DNA of 64,000 bases from JBFLYH01 sp964630235. Lineage in GTDB: Bacteria; Oederibacteriota; JAAXVQ01; JAUVAV01. The translations under genes and the position numbers were made by a program. Below the pieces are notes generated by a model. The model had not been told where the DNA came from. It searched no databases and saw only the letters and a list, made by a program, of their open reading frames with translations. The stretch is from positions 682,001 through 746,000 of the forward strand of contig CAZVUO010000001.1 of the NCBI GenBank assembly GCA_964630235.1. The letters run 5' to 3'. This document shows positions 15,382-24,123 of this stretch, piece by piece. Numbering within the stretch: position 1 is the stretch's first letter; each line of letters starts with the position of its first letter.

Positions 15382-17316
15382 ATGGCAAAAGTGATCGGCA
15401 TTGATCTGGGCACGACAAATTCCTGCGTGGCGGTCATGCAGGGCAGTGAAGCAGTGGTCATTCCCAACGCCGAAGGCGGGCGCACCACGCCGTCTGTCGT
15501 GGCGTTCACCAAGAACGGGGAACGGCTGGTCGGGCAAACGGCCAAACGCCAGGCCGTGACCAACCCGGAGAACACGGTTTTCTCCATCAAGCGGTTCATG
15601 GGGCGCAAGCACGGCGAGACCACGTCCGAACAGAAGCTGGTGCCGTACCAGACCAAAGCGGCTGGCAACGGTGACGTGCGGGTTAAGGCCCACGGCGAGG
15701 AGTTCGCGCCGCCCGAGATTTCGGCCATGATCCTGCAGAAACTCAAGACGGACGCCGAGGCCTACCTGGGCGAGAAGGTCACCGAGGCGGTGATCACCGT
15801 GCCGGCGTATTTTAATGACAGCCAGCGCCAGGCCACCAAGGACGCGGGCAAGATCGCCGGGCTCGAGGTGCTACGCATCATCAACGAACCCACGGCCGCG
15901 GCCCTGGCCTATGGCCTGGACAAGAAGAAGCAGAACGAGAAGATCGCGGTCTACGATCTGGGCGGCGGGACCTTCGATATTTCCATCCTGGAGATCGGCG
16001 ACGGCGTGTTCGAGGTCAAGTCCACCAACGGCGATACGCACCTGGGCGGCGACGATTTCGACCAGGTGGTCATCAACTGGCTGGCGGATGAATTCAAACG
16101 CGACCAGGGCGTGGACCTGCGCCAGGACAAGATGGCGCTGCAGCGCCTGAAAGAGGCGGCCGAGAAGGCCAAGATCGAGCTCTCGTCCACCCTGCAGACC
16201 GAGATCAACCTGCCCTTCATCACCGCGGACGCGGGCGGCCCCAAGCACCTGAACCTGACCCTGACCCGCGCCAAGCTGGAGCAACTGACGAGTCACCTGG
16301 CGGAGCGGACCCTGGGCCCGGTCAAGCAGGCGCTGTCCGACGCGGGCTATGCGGCTTCGGACATCCAGGAGGTGATCCTGGTGGGCGGGCAGACGCGCAT
16401 GCCCCTGGTGCAGCAGACCGTCAAGGACTTCTTCCGCACCGAACCCAACAAGAGCGTGAATCCCGACGAAGTCGTGGCCTTGGGCGCGGCCATCCAGGCC
16501 GGCGTGCTGCGCGGCGAGGTGAAGGACGTGCTGCTCCTGGACGTGACGCCGCTGTCCCTGGGGGTCGAGACCCTGGGCGGCGTGACCACGCACCTCATCG
16601 AGCGCAACACCACCATTCCCACCCGCAAGAGCGAGGTTTTTTCCACCGCGTCGGACAACCAGAACACGGTGGAGATCCACGTGCTGCAGGGCGAACGGGA
16701 GCTGGCGCGCGACAACAAGACCATCGGCCGGTTCCACCTGGACGGCATCCCGCCGGCCCCCCGGGGCCTGCCGCAGATCGAAGTGACGTTCGACATTGAC
16801 GCCAACGGCATTCTGCACGTGTCCGCCAAGGACCTGGGCACGGGCAAGGAGCAAAAGATCACCATTACCGCCAGCTCGGGATTGAACAAGGACGAGGTCG
16901 AGCGCATGGTGAAGGAGGCTGAGGCCCATGCCGCGGAGGACAAGGAACAGCGGCAGGTGATCGAAGCCAAGAACCAGGCTGACCAGCAGGTTTATCAGAT
17001 CGTAAAGTCCCTGAAGGAATTGGGCGACAAGGTTCCGGCCGCGGACCGGTCGGAAGTGGAGTCGGCCCTGAACCGCCTGCGTGAAGCGGCCAAGGGAACC
17101 GATCTGCAGGCGATCCAGTCCGCCGCCGACGGCCTCAACCAGGCATTTCAGAAGGTCTCGGCCCAGTTGTACCAGCAAGCCAGCCGGGAACGTTCCGGCG
17201 GCAACGGCGGGCCTCAGCCCGGGCCCAAGGCCGAGCCGTCCGGCGGGGAGGCTGACGGGAACGGCCAGACCGTGGACGCGGACTACAAGGTCGTGGACGA
17301 CAAGAAGAAGAAATAA
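15382..17316 (+). CDS. dnaK: Chaperone DnaK (Hsp70)
   Basis: 644 residues. Start ATG 15382 (MAKVIGIDLGTTNS) is 9 bases after AAGGAG; the in-frame ATG 15373 is adjacent to the Shine-Dalgarno and unlikely. All Hsp70 signatures are present: IDLGTTNS, VYDLGGGTFDIS, ILVGGQTRMPLVQ, the linker DVLLLDVTPLSLGVETLGG and the substrate domain. The tail is Gly/Pro-rich and ends in VVDDKKKK rather than EEVD-like acids. No grpE or dnaJ is adjacent. A sigma-54 promoter and activator gene lie directly upstream, which is unusual for dnaK (normally sigma-32 or HrcA/CIRCE control); no CIRCE element is visible. Confidence 0.98.
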   Translation: MAKVIGIDLGTTNSCVAVMQGSEAVVIPNAEGGRTTPSVVAFTKNGERLVGQTAKRQAVTNPENTVFSIKRFMGRKHGETTSEQKLVPYQTKAAGNGDVRVKAHGEEFAPPEISAMILQKLKTDAEAYLGEKVTEAVITVPAYFNDSQRQATKDAGKIAGLEVLRIINEPTAAALAYGLDKKKQNEKIAVYDLGGGTFDISILEIGDGVFEVKSTNGDTHLGGDDFDQVVINWLADEFKRDQGVDLRQDKMALQRLKEAAEKAKIELSSTLQTEINLPFITADAGGPKHLNLTLTRAKLEQLTSHLAERTLGPVKQALSDAGYAASDIQEVILVGGQTRMPLVQQTVKDFFRTEPNKSVNPDEVVALGAAIQAGVLRGEVKDVLLLDVTPLSLGVETLGGVTTHLIERNTTIPTRKSEVFSTASDNQNTVEIHVLQGERELARDNKTIGRFHLDGIPPAPRGLPQIEVTFDIDANGILHVSAKDLGTGKEQKITITASSGLNKDEVERMVKEAEAHAAEDKEQRQVIEAKNQADQQVYQIVKSLKELGDKVPAADRSEVESALNRLREAAKGTDLQAIQSAADGLNQAFQKVSAQLYQQASRERSGGNGGPQPGPKAEPSGGEADGNGQTVDADYKVVDDKKKK

Positions 17317-17321
17317 AGACC

Positions 17322-17363
17322 AGCCTGACGGCAGGTTTCTTGAAACTTGCTGTCAGGCTTTTT
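17322..17363 (+). terminator. Intrinsic terminator of dnaK
   Basis: The arms AGCCTGACGGCAGGTTT and AAACTTGCTGTCAGGCT pair over 17 bases with two G-T type mismatches and a CTTG loop. A TTTTT run follows. It lies 5 bases after the dnaK stop. Confidence 0.9.
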
Positions 17364-17793
17364 CATGTATATAGTATGTGAACGTTTTGGCCCCCCAGGG
17401 GTCCAAAAGCAGTATAAAATCCTCTTGCCCCAAGAGGGGTTGGGTCGCGACGCTGTTTGAGGTTGATTATCATTCCGGCAACGTCACCCCGGAATGTTTT
17501 TATCCGGGGCGGAATCCAGAGGTTTTGATTTCTAATGCGCATCCTGGACCCCGGCTACAAGCATGCCGGGGTGACGAGCCATCCCCTCCGCAGGGCACCC
17601 CGAGCTTGCTCGGGGGTGAATGCGGAACCGCTGCTCCGGGGATGTCGCCAAGAGGGGATAGCGAGGGTTGAAGTTGGTACCCCGGGCTTTGCCCGGGGCG
17701 CTCCATAAAAGGTCAAAAAGATTACGACCCAGCCTTGGATGAGAGAAGGGTTCGATGGAGGATTGTGCTTAGCCGTTTAAAAGGAGGCTTGCC
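17364..17793 (+). repeat. Intergenic spacer with dispersed palindromic repeat copies
   Basis: No gene is seen. At 17471-17577 lies a copy of the CACCCCGG...CCGGGGTGACG repeat found also at 29981, 31403, 50200 and 53490. Two GC hairpins follow: CACCCCGAGC/GCTCGGGGGTG (about 17597-17617) and CCCCGGGC-TTT-GCCCGGGG (17680-17698). The htrA gene that follows has AAAAGGAGG as its ribosome site; I see no confident promoter. Confidence 0.6.
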
Positions 17794-19230
17794 ATGAACA
17801 TCCGTTTACCCAAGTTGATGACCTCGGGTTTTCTGCTGGCCGCGGTCCTCTCGGCCACGGCCGCTTGGCCGGCGGCCATGATCCCGGCCACGTTCTCCGA
17901 CGTGGCCGAAAAAGTCGGGCCCGCGGTCGTGAATATCAGCGCCGTGCGCATCGTCCAGAGCCCCTTCGCCTATCCGCAGCAATTCGCCGACCCGCAGATG
18001 CAGCAGTTCTTCGAGCATTTCTTCGGTCCCCAGTTCCAGCGGGAAATGCCTCCCCAGCAGAGCACCAGCCTGGGCTCCGGGGTGATCGTGGACCCGGAAG
18101 GCTATGTGCTGACCAACAACCACGTGGTGGAAAAATCCGCCGAAATCCTGATCAAGACCAACGACGGCAAGGAGTACAAGGCCAAGATCGTGGGCACGGA
18201 CCCCAAGACCGACGTGGCCGTGCTCAAGCTCGAAGGCCGGCGCCAGTGGCCGGCCGCCCCCATGGGCGACTCGGACGCGGCCAAGGTGGGCGACTGGGTC
18301 GTGGCCCTGGGCAGTCCTTTTGGCTTGGAGCAGACCGTGACCTCGGGCATTATCAGCGCCAAGGGGCGCGTGATCGGGCAGGGGCCGTACGATGATTTCA
18401 TCCAGACGGACGCGTCCATCAACCCCGGCAATTCCGGCGGGCCGCTGGTGGACCTGGAGGGCCGGATCATCGGCATCAACACCCTGATCGTCAGCCGCAC
18501 CGGCGGCTCCTTGGGGATTGGGTTCGCCATTCCCGTTAACATGGCCAAACGGGTGTATCAGGACATCCTCAGGACCGGCCAGGTGCGGCGCGGCTGGCTG
18601 GGCGTTTACATCCAGCCCCTGACCAAGGAATTGGCCGACCACTTCCAGGTTCCGAACGCCGAGGGCGTGCTGATCTCGGCCGTGGCCGAGCGCGGGCCAG
18701 CGGACCGCGCCGGTCTCAAGGCCGGCGACGTGATCGTGCGCTTTAACGACCAAAGCGTGAAAAGTCCCAACGAGCTCCAGCGGCTGGTCGGCGGCACGCA
18801 TGGCAAGGACGCGGCCGTGGTCGAGGTCCTGCGCAGCGGCAAGACCCTGCGCCTCAAAGTCCAAATTGGCGACCAAGCCGAGGCCGAGGGCCAGGCCGCG
18901 GCGCCGGCTCCCCGCGCCACGGCCAAGTCCGGCGCGGCCGGGAACGTGCTGGGGTTGGTGTTCGAGGACCTCACCGCGCAGCTGGCCCGGCAGCTTAAGA
19001 CCAATGATCTGGCCGGCGTGGTGGTCAAGGCCGTGCAGCCCGGCAGTCCGGCCGAGGGCGCGGGCATCCAGCCCGGAGACATCATCCGGGAGATCAACCG
19101 TCTCCAGGTGAAGAACCGCCCTGCGGCGGAGAAGGTGCTCAGGAACCTTCGGCCCGGCGACGAGCTGCTGCTCAAGATCGAGCGCGAGGACTATCCCATC
19201 TACATGGTCATGCGCGTGCCGGAGAAATAA
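17794..19230 (+). CDS. degP: Periplasmic serine protease/chaperone of the DegP/HtrA family
   Basis: 478 residues. A cleavable signal peptide covers about residues 1-28 (MNIRLPKL...WPAAM). The trypsin-like domain has the triad His110 (TNNHVVE), Asp140 (KTDVAVL) and Ser214 (GNSGGPL). Two PDZ domains follow (about 265-355 and 375-470), each with the GxxAGLKAGDVI or GAGIQPGDII pattern. It degrades or refolds damaged envelope proteins. The Q-rich loop (about 50-85) is as in DegP/DegQ. The neighbours are dnaK and metK; a chaperone pairing with dnaK is natural, though each has its own spacer. Confidence 0.96.
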   Translation: MNIRLPKLMTSGFLLAAVLSATAAWPAAMIPATFSDVAEKVGPAVVNISAVRIVQSPFAYPQQFADPQMQQFFEHFFGPQFQREMPPQQSTSLGSGVIVDPEGYVLTNNHVVEKSAEILIKTNDGKEYKAKIVGTDPKTDVAVLKLEGRRQWPAAPMGDSDAAKVGDWVVALGSPFGLEQTVTSGIISAKGRVIGQGPYDDFIQTDASINPGNSGGPLVDLEGRIIGINTLIVSRTGGSLGIGFAIPVNMAKRVYQDILRTGQVRRGWLGVYIQPLTKELADHFQVPNAEGVLISAVAERGPADRAGLKAGDVIVRFNDQSVKSPNELQRLVGGTHGKDAAVVEVLRSGKTLRLKVQIGDQAEAEGQAAAPAPRATAKSGAAGNVLGLVFEDLTAQLARQLKTNDLAGVVVKAVQPGSPAEGAGIQPGDIIREINRLQVKNRPAAEKVLRNLRPGDELLLKIEREDYPIYMVMRVPEK

Positions 19231-19244
19231 CCCACGGCAAAATT

Positions 19245-19337
19245 CGCCTTGGGCAGGCACATAGGCCTGCCCCTACACTGGCGCGAAATCATTTGGATGC
19301 GTAGGGGCGGGCCTGTGTGTCCGCCTTGGGTTGCACG
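19245..19337 (+). repeat. GGGCAGGC...GTAGGGGCGGGCCTG inverted repeat element
   Basis: The left arm GGGCAGGCACATAGGCCTGC plus CCCTAC is complementary, with a few differences, to the right arm GTAGGGGCGGGCCTGTGTGT plus CCGCC. The two ends also carry related CGCCTTGGG words. This is a typical dispersed palindromic element; there is no coding potential. Confidence 0.55.
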
Positions 19338-19367
19338 GGACCGGTTATTCGGCCCCGGTGGTTGTGC

Positions 19368-19396
19368 TTGACAGTCTGCCCCTCCCTCCCTATAAT
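19368..19396 (+). promoter_or_regulatory. Consensus sigma-70 promoter of metK
   Basis: Perfect TTGACA (19368-19373), 17-base spacer, perfect TATAAT (19391-19396). The expected start is near 19403, about 72 bases before metK. Confidence 0.85.
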
Positions 19397-19410
19397 TCAA
19401 CCCGATTCGA

Positions 19411-19440
19411 GCCCGGGCCTCTCCGGCCCGGGCGTTATTT
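19411..19440 (+). terminator. Terminator-like hairpin in the metK leader (possible attenuator)
   Basis: The perfect 9-base stem GCCCGGGCC/GGCCCGGGC with loop TCTCC is followed by a T-rich run (GTTATTTTCTTTTTATTT). It lies between the metK promoter and start codon, so it would terminate the metK message unless relieved. No SAM riboswitch core was recognised in the short leader. Confidence 0.55.
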
Positions 19441-19474
19441 TCTTTTTATTTATATGAGGAAAGGCAGAAAAACC

Positions 19475-20644
19475 ATGAACTACAAAGGCAATTATCATTT
19501 CACCTCCGAATCCGTCACCGAGGGGCACCCGGACAAGATGGCGGACCAGATCTCCGACGCCATTTTGGACGCCCTGCTGGCCCAGGACCCGAAGAGCCGC
19601 GTGGCCTGCGAGACCCTGGTGACCACCGGCCTGGCCGTGGTGGCCGGCGAGATCACGACCCGGGCCACCATTGACGTGCAGGACATCGTGCGCGGCGTGA
19701 TCCGGGACATCGGCTACACCGATTCCTCCCACGGCTACGACGCCCACACCTGCGCCGTGCTCTCCACCCTGCACCGGCAGTCTCCGGATATCGCGCTCGG
19801 CGTGGACCGCGACGGCGCGGGCGATCAGGGCATGATGTTCGGGTACGCGACCCGGGAGACGCCAGAGCTCATGCCGCTCCCCATCGTGCTCGCCCACAAG
19901 CTGGTCAAGCGCCTGACCCAGGTGCGCAAGCAGAAGCTTCTGCCGTACCTGCGACCGGACGGCAAGTCCCAGGTGTCGGTGGAGTACCGCCAGGGCAAGC
20001 CCTACCGCGTGGAAGCGGTGGTCGTCTCCAGCCAGCACGCGGCGGACGTTTTGCAGGCGCGCATCCGGCGCGACGTGATCCGGCACGTGATCAAACCGGT
20101 CATTCCGGCCAAATATCTTGACAGCCGCACCAAAATATTCGTGAATCCCACGGGCCGGTTCATTGTCGGCGGCCCGCACGGCGACACCGGGCTCACCGGC
20201 CGCAAGATCATCGTGGACACCTACGGCGGCATGGGACGCCATGGCGGCGGCGCCTTCTCGGGCAAGGACCCCTCCAAGGTGGACCGCTCGGCCGCCTACA
20301 TGGCCCGCTACGTGGCCAAGAACCTGGTGGCCGCGGGGCTTGCCAGCCGCTGCGAGGTCCAGCTTTCCTACGCCATCGGCGTGGCCGAGCCGACCTCGGT
20401 CATGGTCAACACCTTCGGCACCAGCCGCTGGCCCGAGGAGGCCATCGGCGCGCTGGTGCGCAAGCATTTTCACCTGACGCCCAAGGGCATCATCGAACAT
20501 CTCCAGCTGCGGCGGCCGATCTACCGGCAGACCGCGGCCTACGGCCATTTCGGCCGGCCGGGCCTGACCTGGGAAAGAACCGACAAGGCCGCCGTGCTAC
20601 GCCGGGAAGCCGCGGCGCTCCTGCGGCGGGGAGGAAAAGCATGA
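19475..20644 (+). CDS. metK: S-adenosylmethionine synthase
   Basis: 389 residues from ATG 19475 (MNYKGNYHFTSESVTEGHPDKMADQISDAILDALL). The frame is open 48 codons upstream, but that stretch contains the promoter. Signature motifs are EGHPDKMADQISDA, GAGDQGMMFGYAT, and GGAFSGKDPSKVDRSAAYMARYVAKN with the P-loop-like GGGAFSGKD. It forms SAM from ATP and methionine. Its ATG-to-TGA overlap with ahcY (4 bases) places production and recycling of the methyl donor in one operon. Confidence 0.97.
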   Translation: MNYKGNYHFTSESVTEGHPDKMADQISDAILDALLAQDPKSRVACETLVTTGLAVVAGEITTRATIDVQDIVRGVIRDIGYTDSSHGYDAHTCAVLSTLHRQSPDIALGVDRDGAGDQGMMFGYATRETPELMPLPIVLAHKLVKRLTQVRKQKLLPYLRPDGKSQVSVEYRQGKPYRVEAVVVSSQHAADVLQARIRRDVIRHVIKPVIPAKYLDSRTKIFVNPTGRFIVGGPHGDTGLTGRKIIVDTYGGMGRHGGGAFSGKDPSKVDRSAAYMARYVAKNLVAAGLASRCEVQLSYAIGVAEPTSVMVNTFGTSRWPEEAIGALVRKHFHLTPKGIIEHLQLRRPIYRQTAAYGHFGRPGLTWERTDKAAVLRREAAALLRRGGKA

Positions 20645-21894
20645 GCGACGTCAAGAACCTCAAGCTCGCCGCCGAAGGCCGGCGCCGGATCGAGTGGGCG
20701 GCCGAGGATATGCCGGTTCTGGCCCAGATCCAGGACCGCTTCCGCCGGACCCGGCCCCTCAAGGGCCTCACGCTCGGCGCCTGCCTGCATATCACCACGG
20801 AAACCGCCAACCTGCTGGTCGCGCTGAAGGCTGGCGGGGCCAGGGTGCTGGCCTGCGCCAGCAATCCGCTCTCCACGCAGGACGACGTGGCCGCGAGCCT
20901 GGTGGAACACCACGGCATCCCGGTGTTCGCGATCAAGGGCGAGGACGCCAAGACCTACTACCGTCACATCAACGCCGTGCTTGACGCCAAACCCAACCTC
21001 ACCATGGACGACGGCGCGGACCTGGTGACCACCGTGCTCAAGAAGCGGCGGGAGCTCATTCCGGGCATCATCGGCGGCACGGAAGAGACCACCACGGGCG
21101 TGATCCGGCTGAAAAGCATGGAAGCCCACGGCGTGCTGGCCTATCCCATCATCGCGGTCAATGACGCGCTGACCAAGCATCTGTTCGACAACCGCTACGG
21201 CACCGGCCAGAGCACCCTGGACGGCATCATCCGCGCCACCAACCGCCTGGTCGCGGGCCGGACCGTGGTCGTCTCCGGCTACGGCTGGTGCGGACGCGGC
21301 GTGGCCATGCGCGCGCACGGGCTGGGCGGCAGCGTCATCATCGCCGAGGTGGACCCCCTGAAGGCGCTCGAGGCGGTCATGGACGGCTACCGGGTCATGC
21401 CCATCGCCCAGGCCGCGCGGATCGGCGACATCTTCGTGACCCTGACCGGGGACATCAACGTCATCCGCTACGAGCACTTTGCCGCCATGCAGGACGGCGC
21501 CATTGTGTGCAATTCCGGGCATTTCAACGTGGAGCTCCAGCTGGACAAGCTGCGGGCCCGGGCCCGGAAGCGCCGCGAGATCCGTCCGTTCGTGGAGGAG
21601 TTCACCCTGTCCTCCGGGCGCCGCGTCAACGTGCTGGCCGAGGGGCGGCTGATCAACCTGGCCGCGGCCGAGGGCCATCCGGCCTCGGTGATGGACATGA
21701 GTTTCGCCAACCAGGCGCTGTCCGCGGAGCATCTGGCCAGGCATCACCGGTCGCTGGGGAAAAAAGTGTACCCCGTGCCGCAGGTCCTGGACCAGCGCAT
21801 CGCCGAGTTGAAGCTGCGGGCCCTGGGGATTCGCATTGACCGCTTGACCCCCGAACAGCGCAAGTACTTGAGCTCGTGGGAGCATGGGACCTAG
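20641..21894 (+). CDS. ahcY: Adenosylhomocysteinase
   Basis: 417 residues, the short bacterial/archaeal type without the ~40-residue insertion. It hydrolyses S-adenosylhomocysteine to adenosine and homocysteine. Motifs: GACLHITTETANLLVALKAGGA, CASNPLSTQDDVAASL, DDGADLVTTVL, GIIGGTEETTTGVIRL, the NAD-binding VVSGYGWCGRGVAMRAHGLG and NSGHFNVEL. It is coupled to metK by overlapping stop and start. Confidence 0.97.
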   Translation: MSDVKNLKLAAEGRRRIEWAAEDMPVLAQIQDRFRRTRPLKGLTLGACLHITTETANLLVALKAGGARVLACASNPLSTQDDVAASLVEHHGIPVFAIKGEDAKTYYRHINAVLDAKPNLTMDDGADLVTTVLKKRRELIPGIIGGTEETTTGVIRLKSMEAHGVLAYPIIAVNDALTKHLFDNRYGTGQSTLDGIIRATNRLVAGRTVVVSGYGWCGRGVAMRAHGLGGSVIIAEVDPLKALEAVMDGYRVMPIAQAARIGDIFVTLTGDINVIRYEHFAAMQDGAIVCNSGHFNVELQLDKLRARARKRREIRPFVEEFTLSSGRRVNVLAEGRLINLAAAEGHPASVMDMSFANQALSAEHLARHHRSLGKKVYPVPQVLDQRIAELKLRALGIRIDRLTPEQRKYLSSWEHGT

Positions 21895-22031
21895 GAGCCT
21901 GAGCAGTTGGAAGTTCAGGCTCCGGAGCAATTGAGCAATTTGAACAAATTGAGCAAATCAATGCTCCATTGCGGTCAAGTTGCTCCACTTGCTCAATTTG
22001 CTCGGTTTGAGATAGGTTAATGGCTCAGACA
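21895..22031 (+). repeat. GAGCAATTTGAGC-type palindromic spacer
   Basis: After the ahcY stop lies a small inverted repeat GAGCCTGA...TCAGGCTC. A large imperfect palindrome follows, built of GAGCAATTTGA/TCAATTTGCTC words (left arm about 21931-21960, right arm about 21977-22006). The opening words match the spacer after EIID (10088). No gene is seen. Confidence 0.5.
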
Positions 22032-22034
22032 CCT

Positions 22035-22169
22035 AACAGGTTGCTGAAAAACCCTAATAGATTCATTTAGCAGCCTGTTACCCCTTGAAATATCTCTGAT
22101 ATTTCAAGGGGAATTCCAAGCTGCGCGGACGAAAAAGGCCGCTCTGCGGGCTTTTTCATCAGCCTGCTA
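22035..22169 (+). repeat. Structured mobile-like repeat (AACAGG...CAGCCTG type), copy 1
   Basis: The element is bordered by AACAGGTTGCTGAAAA at the left and TTTTTCATCAGCCTGCTA at the right. Inside are CCCCTTGAAATATC-TCT-GATATTTCAAGGGG (22081-22111, perfect 14-base stem) and a terminator hairpin. A second copy with different sequence but the same layout lies at 42640-42813. Confidence 0.65.
22132..22157 (+). terminator. Terminator hairpin within repeat copy 1
   Basis: The arms AAAAAGGCCGC and GCGGGCTTTTT with loop TCT end in a T-run. It probably terminates metK-ahcY transcription about 240 bases after ahcY. Confidence 0.7.
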
Positions 22170-22193
22170 GGTGAAGTGGAGCAGGTGGATCGC

Positions 22194-23141
22194 ATGCGCG
22201 TCCGATGCAAAGTCATTCAGGTCATGGTCCTGGCCGCCGGCTGCTTGATCGCCGGCCCGGCAGGTGCGGAATCGCCGACCGCCTCCACGCCGGAGCTTAT
22301 GCCGGGCGATGACCTGGCCAGCGAAGAGCTCCTGCAGACCGAACCCGTCGCCCCGCTGTCATTCACTCCCGAACCCGGGCCCGCCTATCCAGTGGCCAGC
22401 CCTCAGCCGACGCCCGCGCCGACACCCGCGCCGGAGACATGGCGGCGGCAGTATTATCCCTATTCGATCAGCGCCTATCAGCCCCCACCCGACTGGACCG
22501 AGGTGGACCTGGGTCTGATCCTGTTCTCGCCGCCCGGGCTGTCCGCCAACCTGCGCTGGGGGGCGCTGGCCGAACTCCTGGCCTCGGCCGAGCTGGCCGT
22601 ACAGGGCGCGAGTCACACCGCGGGGTTGAACCTGCAGTACGGCCTGCGCACCGAACAGCCGGCGGAAACCCTGCCGGCCCTGGCCGTGGCCCTGGGCTGG
22701 CGCTATCTGAACCGCCGCACCTACGACGACGCGCGGACGACGCTGTTTCGGGGCAACCGGGTTCAGGCCGGCGCCCTGGTTTCCAAGGACATCGGTTCCC
22801 TGGGGCGCGCGCTCAACGCCGATCCGGCCGTGCAGTCCTTTCTGGACCGGTTCCGCCTGCACGCGGAACTTCTGTTGGAGCTGCAAACCGGGCGGGAGCG
22901 CTCCGGGGAAACGGCCGTGACCCGGCTGGAAGCAGGCGTCCGTCTGTCCTGGGAGATGATCATTGACCCCAGCTGGCTGTGGCTGACGGTGACCTATGAC
23001 TCCCTGCCGGGTTGGATCGGCACCGATCAGTATTACCTTGGGCTTCGCTACCAGGCCCGGCCTGACTTCGCCCTGGACGCCGTGACCGGTAAATTGGGAG
23101 ATGGTCTGGGGTTTACCGTGGGGCTGGCCTGGCTGTTCTAG
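22194..23141 (+). CDS. Exported hypothetical, probable outer-membrane beta-barrel
   Basis: 315 residues from ATG 22194, with AGGTGG 5 bases upstream. The signal peptide is about residues 1-25 (VIQVMVLAAGCLIAGPAGAE). A Pro-rich linker (SPQPTPAPTPAPETW) follows. The rest alternates polar and hydrophobic residues in short strands (LSANLRWGALAELLASAELAVQG, AGLNLQYGLRTE, LAVALGWRYLN, YYLGLRYQA). It ends in GLGFTVGLAWLF with a C-terminal Phe, as in outer-membrane barrels. I do not recognise the family. It sits upstream of a lipoprotein and an OmpA-type protein that also look envelope-related. Confidence 0.65.
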   Translation: MRVRCKVIQVMVLAAGCLIAGPAGAESPTASTPELMPGDDLASEELLQTEPVAPLSFTPEPGPAYPVASPQPTPAPTPAPETWRRQYYPYSISAYQPPPDWTEVDLGLILFSPPGLSANLRWGALAELLASAELAVQGASHTAGLNLQYGLRTEQPAETLPALAVALGWRYLNRRTYDDARTTLFRGNRVQAGALVSKDIGSLGRALNADPAVQSFLDRFRLHAELLLELQTGRERSGETAVTRLEAGVRLSWEMIIDPSWLWLTVTYDSLPGWIGTDQYYLGLRYQARPDFALDAVTGKLGDGLGFTVGLAWLF

Positions 23142-23176
23142 CGGCGCGCGGCGGTCCGGTTTTCGAATCGTTCACA

Positions 23177-23208
23177 AGAGGGCCCGGGAACCCCCGGGCC
23201 CTCTTTTT
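23177..23208 (+). terminator. Intrinsic terminator
   Basis: The perfect 12-base stem AGAGGGCCCGGG/CCCGGGCCCTCT with loop AACC is followed by TTTTT. It ends transcription of the exported barrel gene. Confidence 0.92.
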
Positions 23209-23240
23209 AGGTTTTTTCGGTTTCCGTCCTCCCGGGGGAA

Positions 23241-23270
23241 TTGACGCTACCGGAGACTGTGCGCTATAAT
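23241..23270 (+). promoter_or_regulatory. Sigma-70 promoter for the lipoprotein-OmpA pair
   Basis: TTGACG (23241-23246), 18-base spacer, perfect TATAAT (23265-23270). It is about 33 bases from the predicted start to ATG 23310. Confidence 0.78.
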
Positions 23271-23309
23271 GGCACATCTCTTTCTAATGCTCTGGCGAGG
23301 TGAGCGGAA

Positions 23310-24113
23310 ATGACGCGCATGCGCTTGGTTGGCGTGGGATTGTTGCTGACAGCCGCGGGAGTCCTGGCTGGATGCAACTTTTTAGCCGGGCTGCACTCGG
23401 ACGGCAAGGAGTCCAACGCCCACGTGCTGGTCGCGGATGGCAAGGCCGCCCTTGGCCGGGGCGATTACACGCTGGCCGTGCGCTACTTCCGGCTCGCGGG
23501 CGAGAACAACCCGCGGGACGCCGAGGCCCGGGTCGGCTACGCCGAAGCCCGGATGAGAGCGCAGGGGTTCAGCCTGGGCGAGTTCGCGAACACCTTCCTC
23601 AACGCGGTCAAAAGCAGTTCGGGCTCCGCGCAGAACTTTGACTTCCTGGTCCCGGCCCAGTGGGGCGTGGCCACGCTCGCGGAGGTCGAGGCGATCCTGA
23701 CCGAGCTTATCGCGGTGCTGGACCCGGTGGTGCTGGGCCAGACCGACGGTCCCTACCGCCCCACGGACGTCAACCTGAATCTGACCGCGGGCATGCTCTA
23801 TCTGCTCCGGATCGTCGCTCAAGTAGAGACGCTGTCCTCCGATTTTTCCATCCAAACGCTCACCCAGGGCACGCCGGAAGTCGCGGCCTTGGGCTTGGAT
23901 CCGGCCTTGCTGGCGCAGCTGCCCCAGGAATTTCTGTGGTTTGTGGACAGCAGCGGACAGCAGCCGCCGGCCGCGTTCCTGACCTCCATGCAAGCCGATA
24001 CCGACGCCGCGCTGCAGCGCCTGCGGGTAGCGGCCGCGAGCAGCGCGACCGCCACGATGATCGAGGACGTGATCACGCAATTCGACCCCTGGCAGCTTCT
24101 TGCCAATCAGTAG
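23310..24113 (+). CDS. TPR-like lipoprotein of unknown function
   Basis: 267 residues. A lipoprotein signal with lipobox VLAGC is at about residues 19-23. Next is a TPR-like helical pair (ADGKAALGRGDYTLAVRYFRLAGENNPRDAEARVGYAEARMR). The remainder is helical (LAEVEAILTELIAVLDPVVLGQT; NLNLTAGMLYLLRIVAQVETL) with no recognised catalytic motif. It lies 10 bases before the OmpA-type gene and shares its promoter, so the two may form an outer-membrane assembly. Confidence 0.7.
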   Translation: MTRMRLVGVGLLLTAAGVLAGCNFLAGLHSDGKESNAHVLVADGKAALGRGDYTLAVRYFRLAGENNPRDAEARVGYAEARMRAQGFSLGEFANTFLNAVKSSSGSAQNFDFLVPAQWGVATLAEVEAILTELIAVLDPVVLGQTDGPYRPTDVNLNLTAGMLYLLRIVAQVETLSSDFSIQTLTQGTPEVAALGLDPALLAQLPQEFLWFVDSSGQQPPAAFLTSMQADTDAALQRLRVAAASSATATMIEDVITQFDPWQLLANQ

Positions 24114-24123
24114 GAGGATGGAT

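Noticed and set aside
15379..17300. Possible CIRCE or sigma-32 control of dnaK
   Set aside because: No TTAGCACTC-N9-GAGTGCTAA repeat and no clear sigma-32 boxes are present upstream; the sigma-54 element is far stronger.
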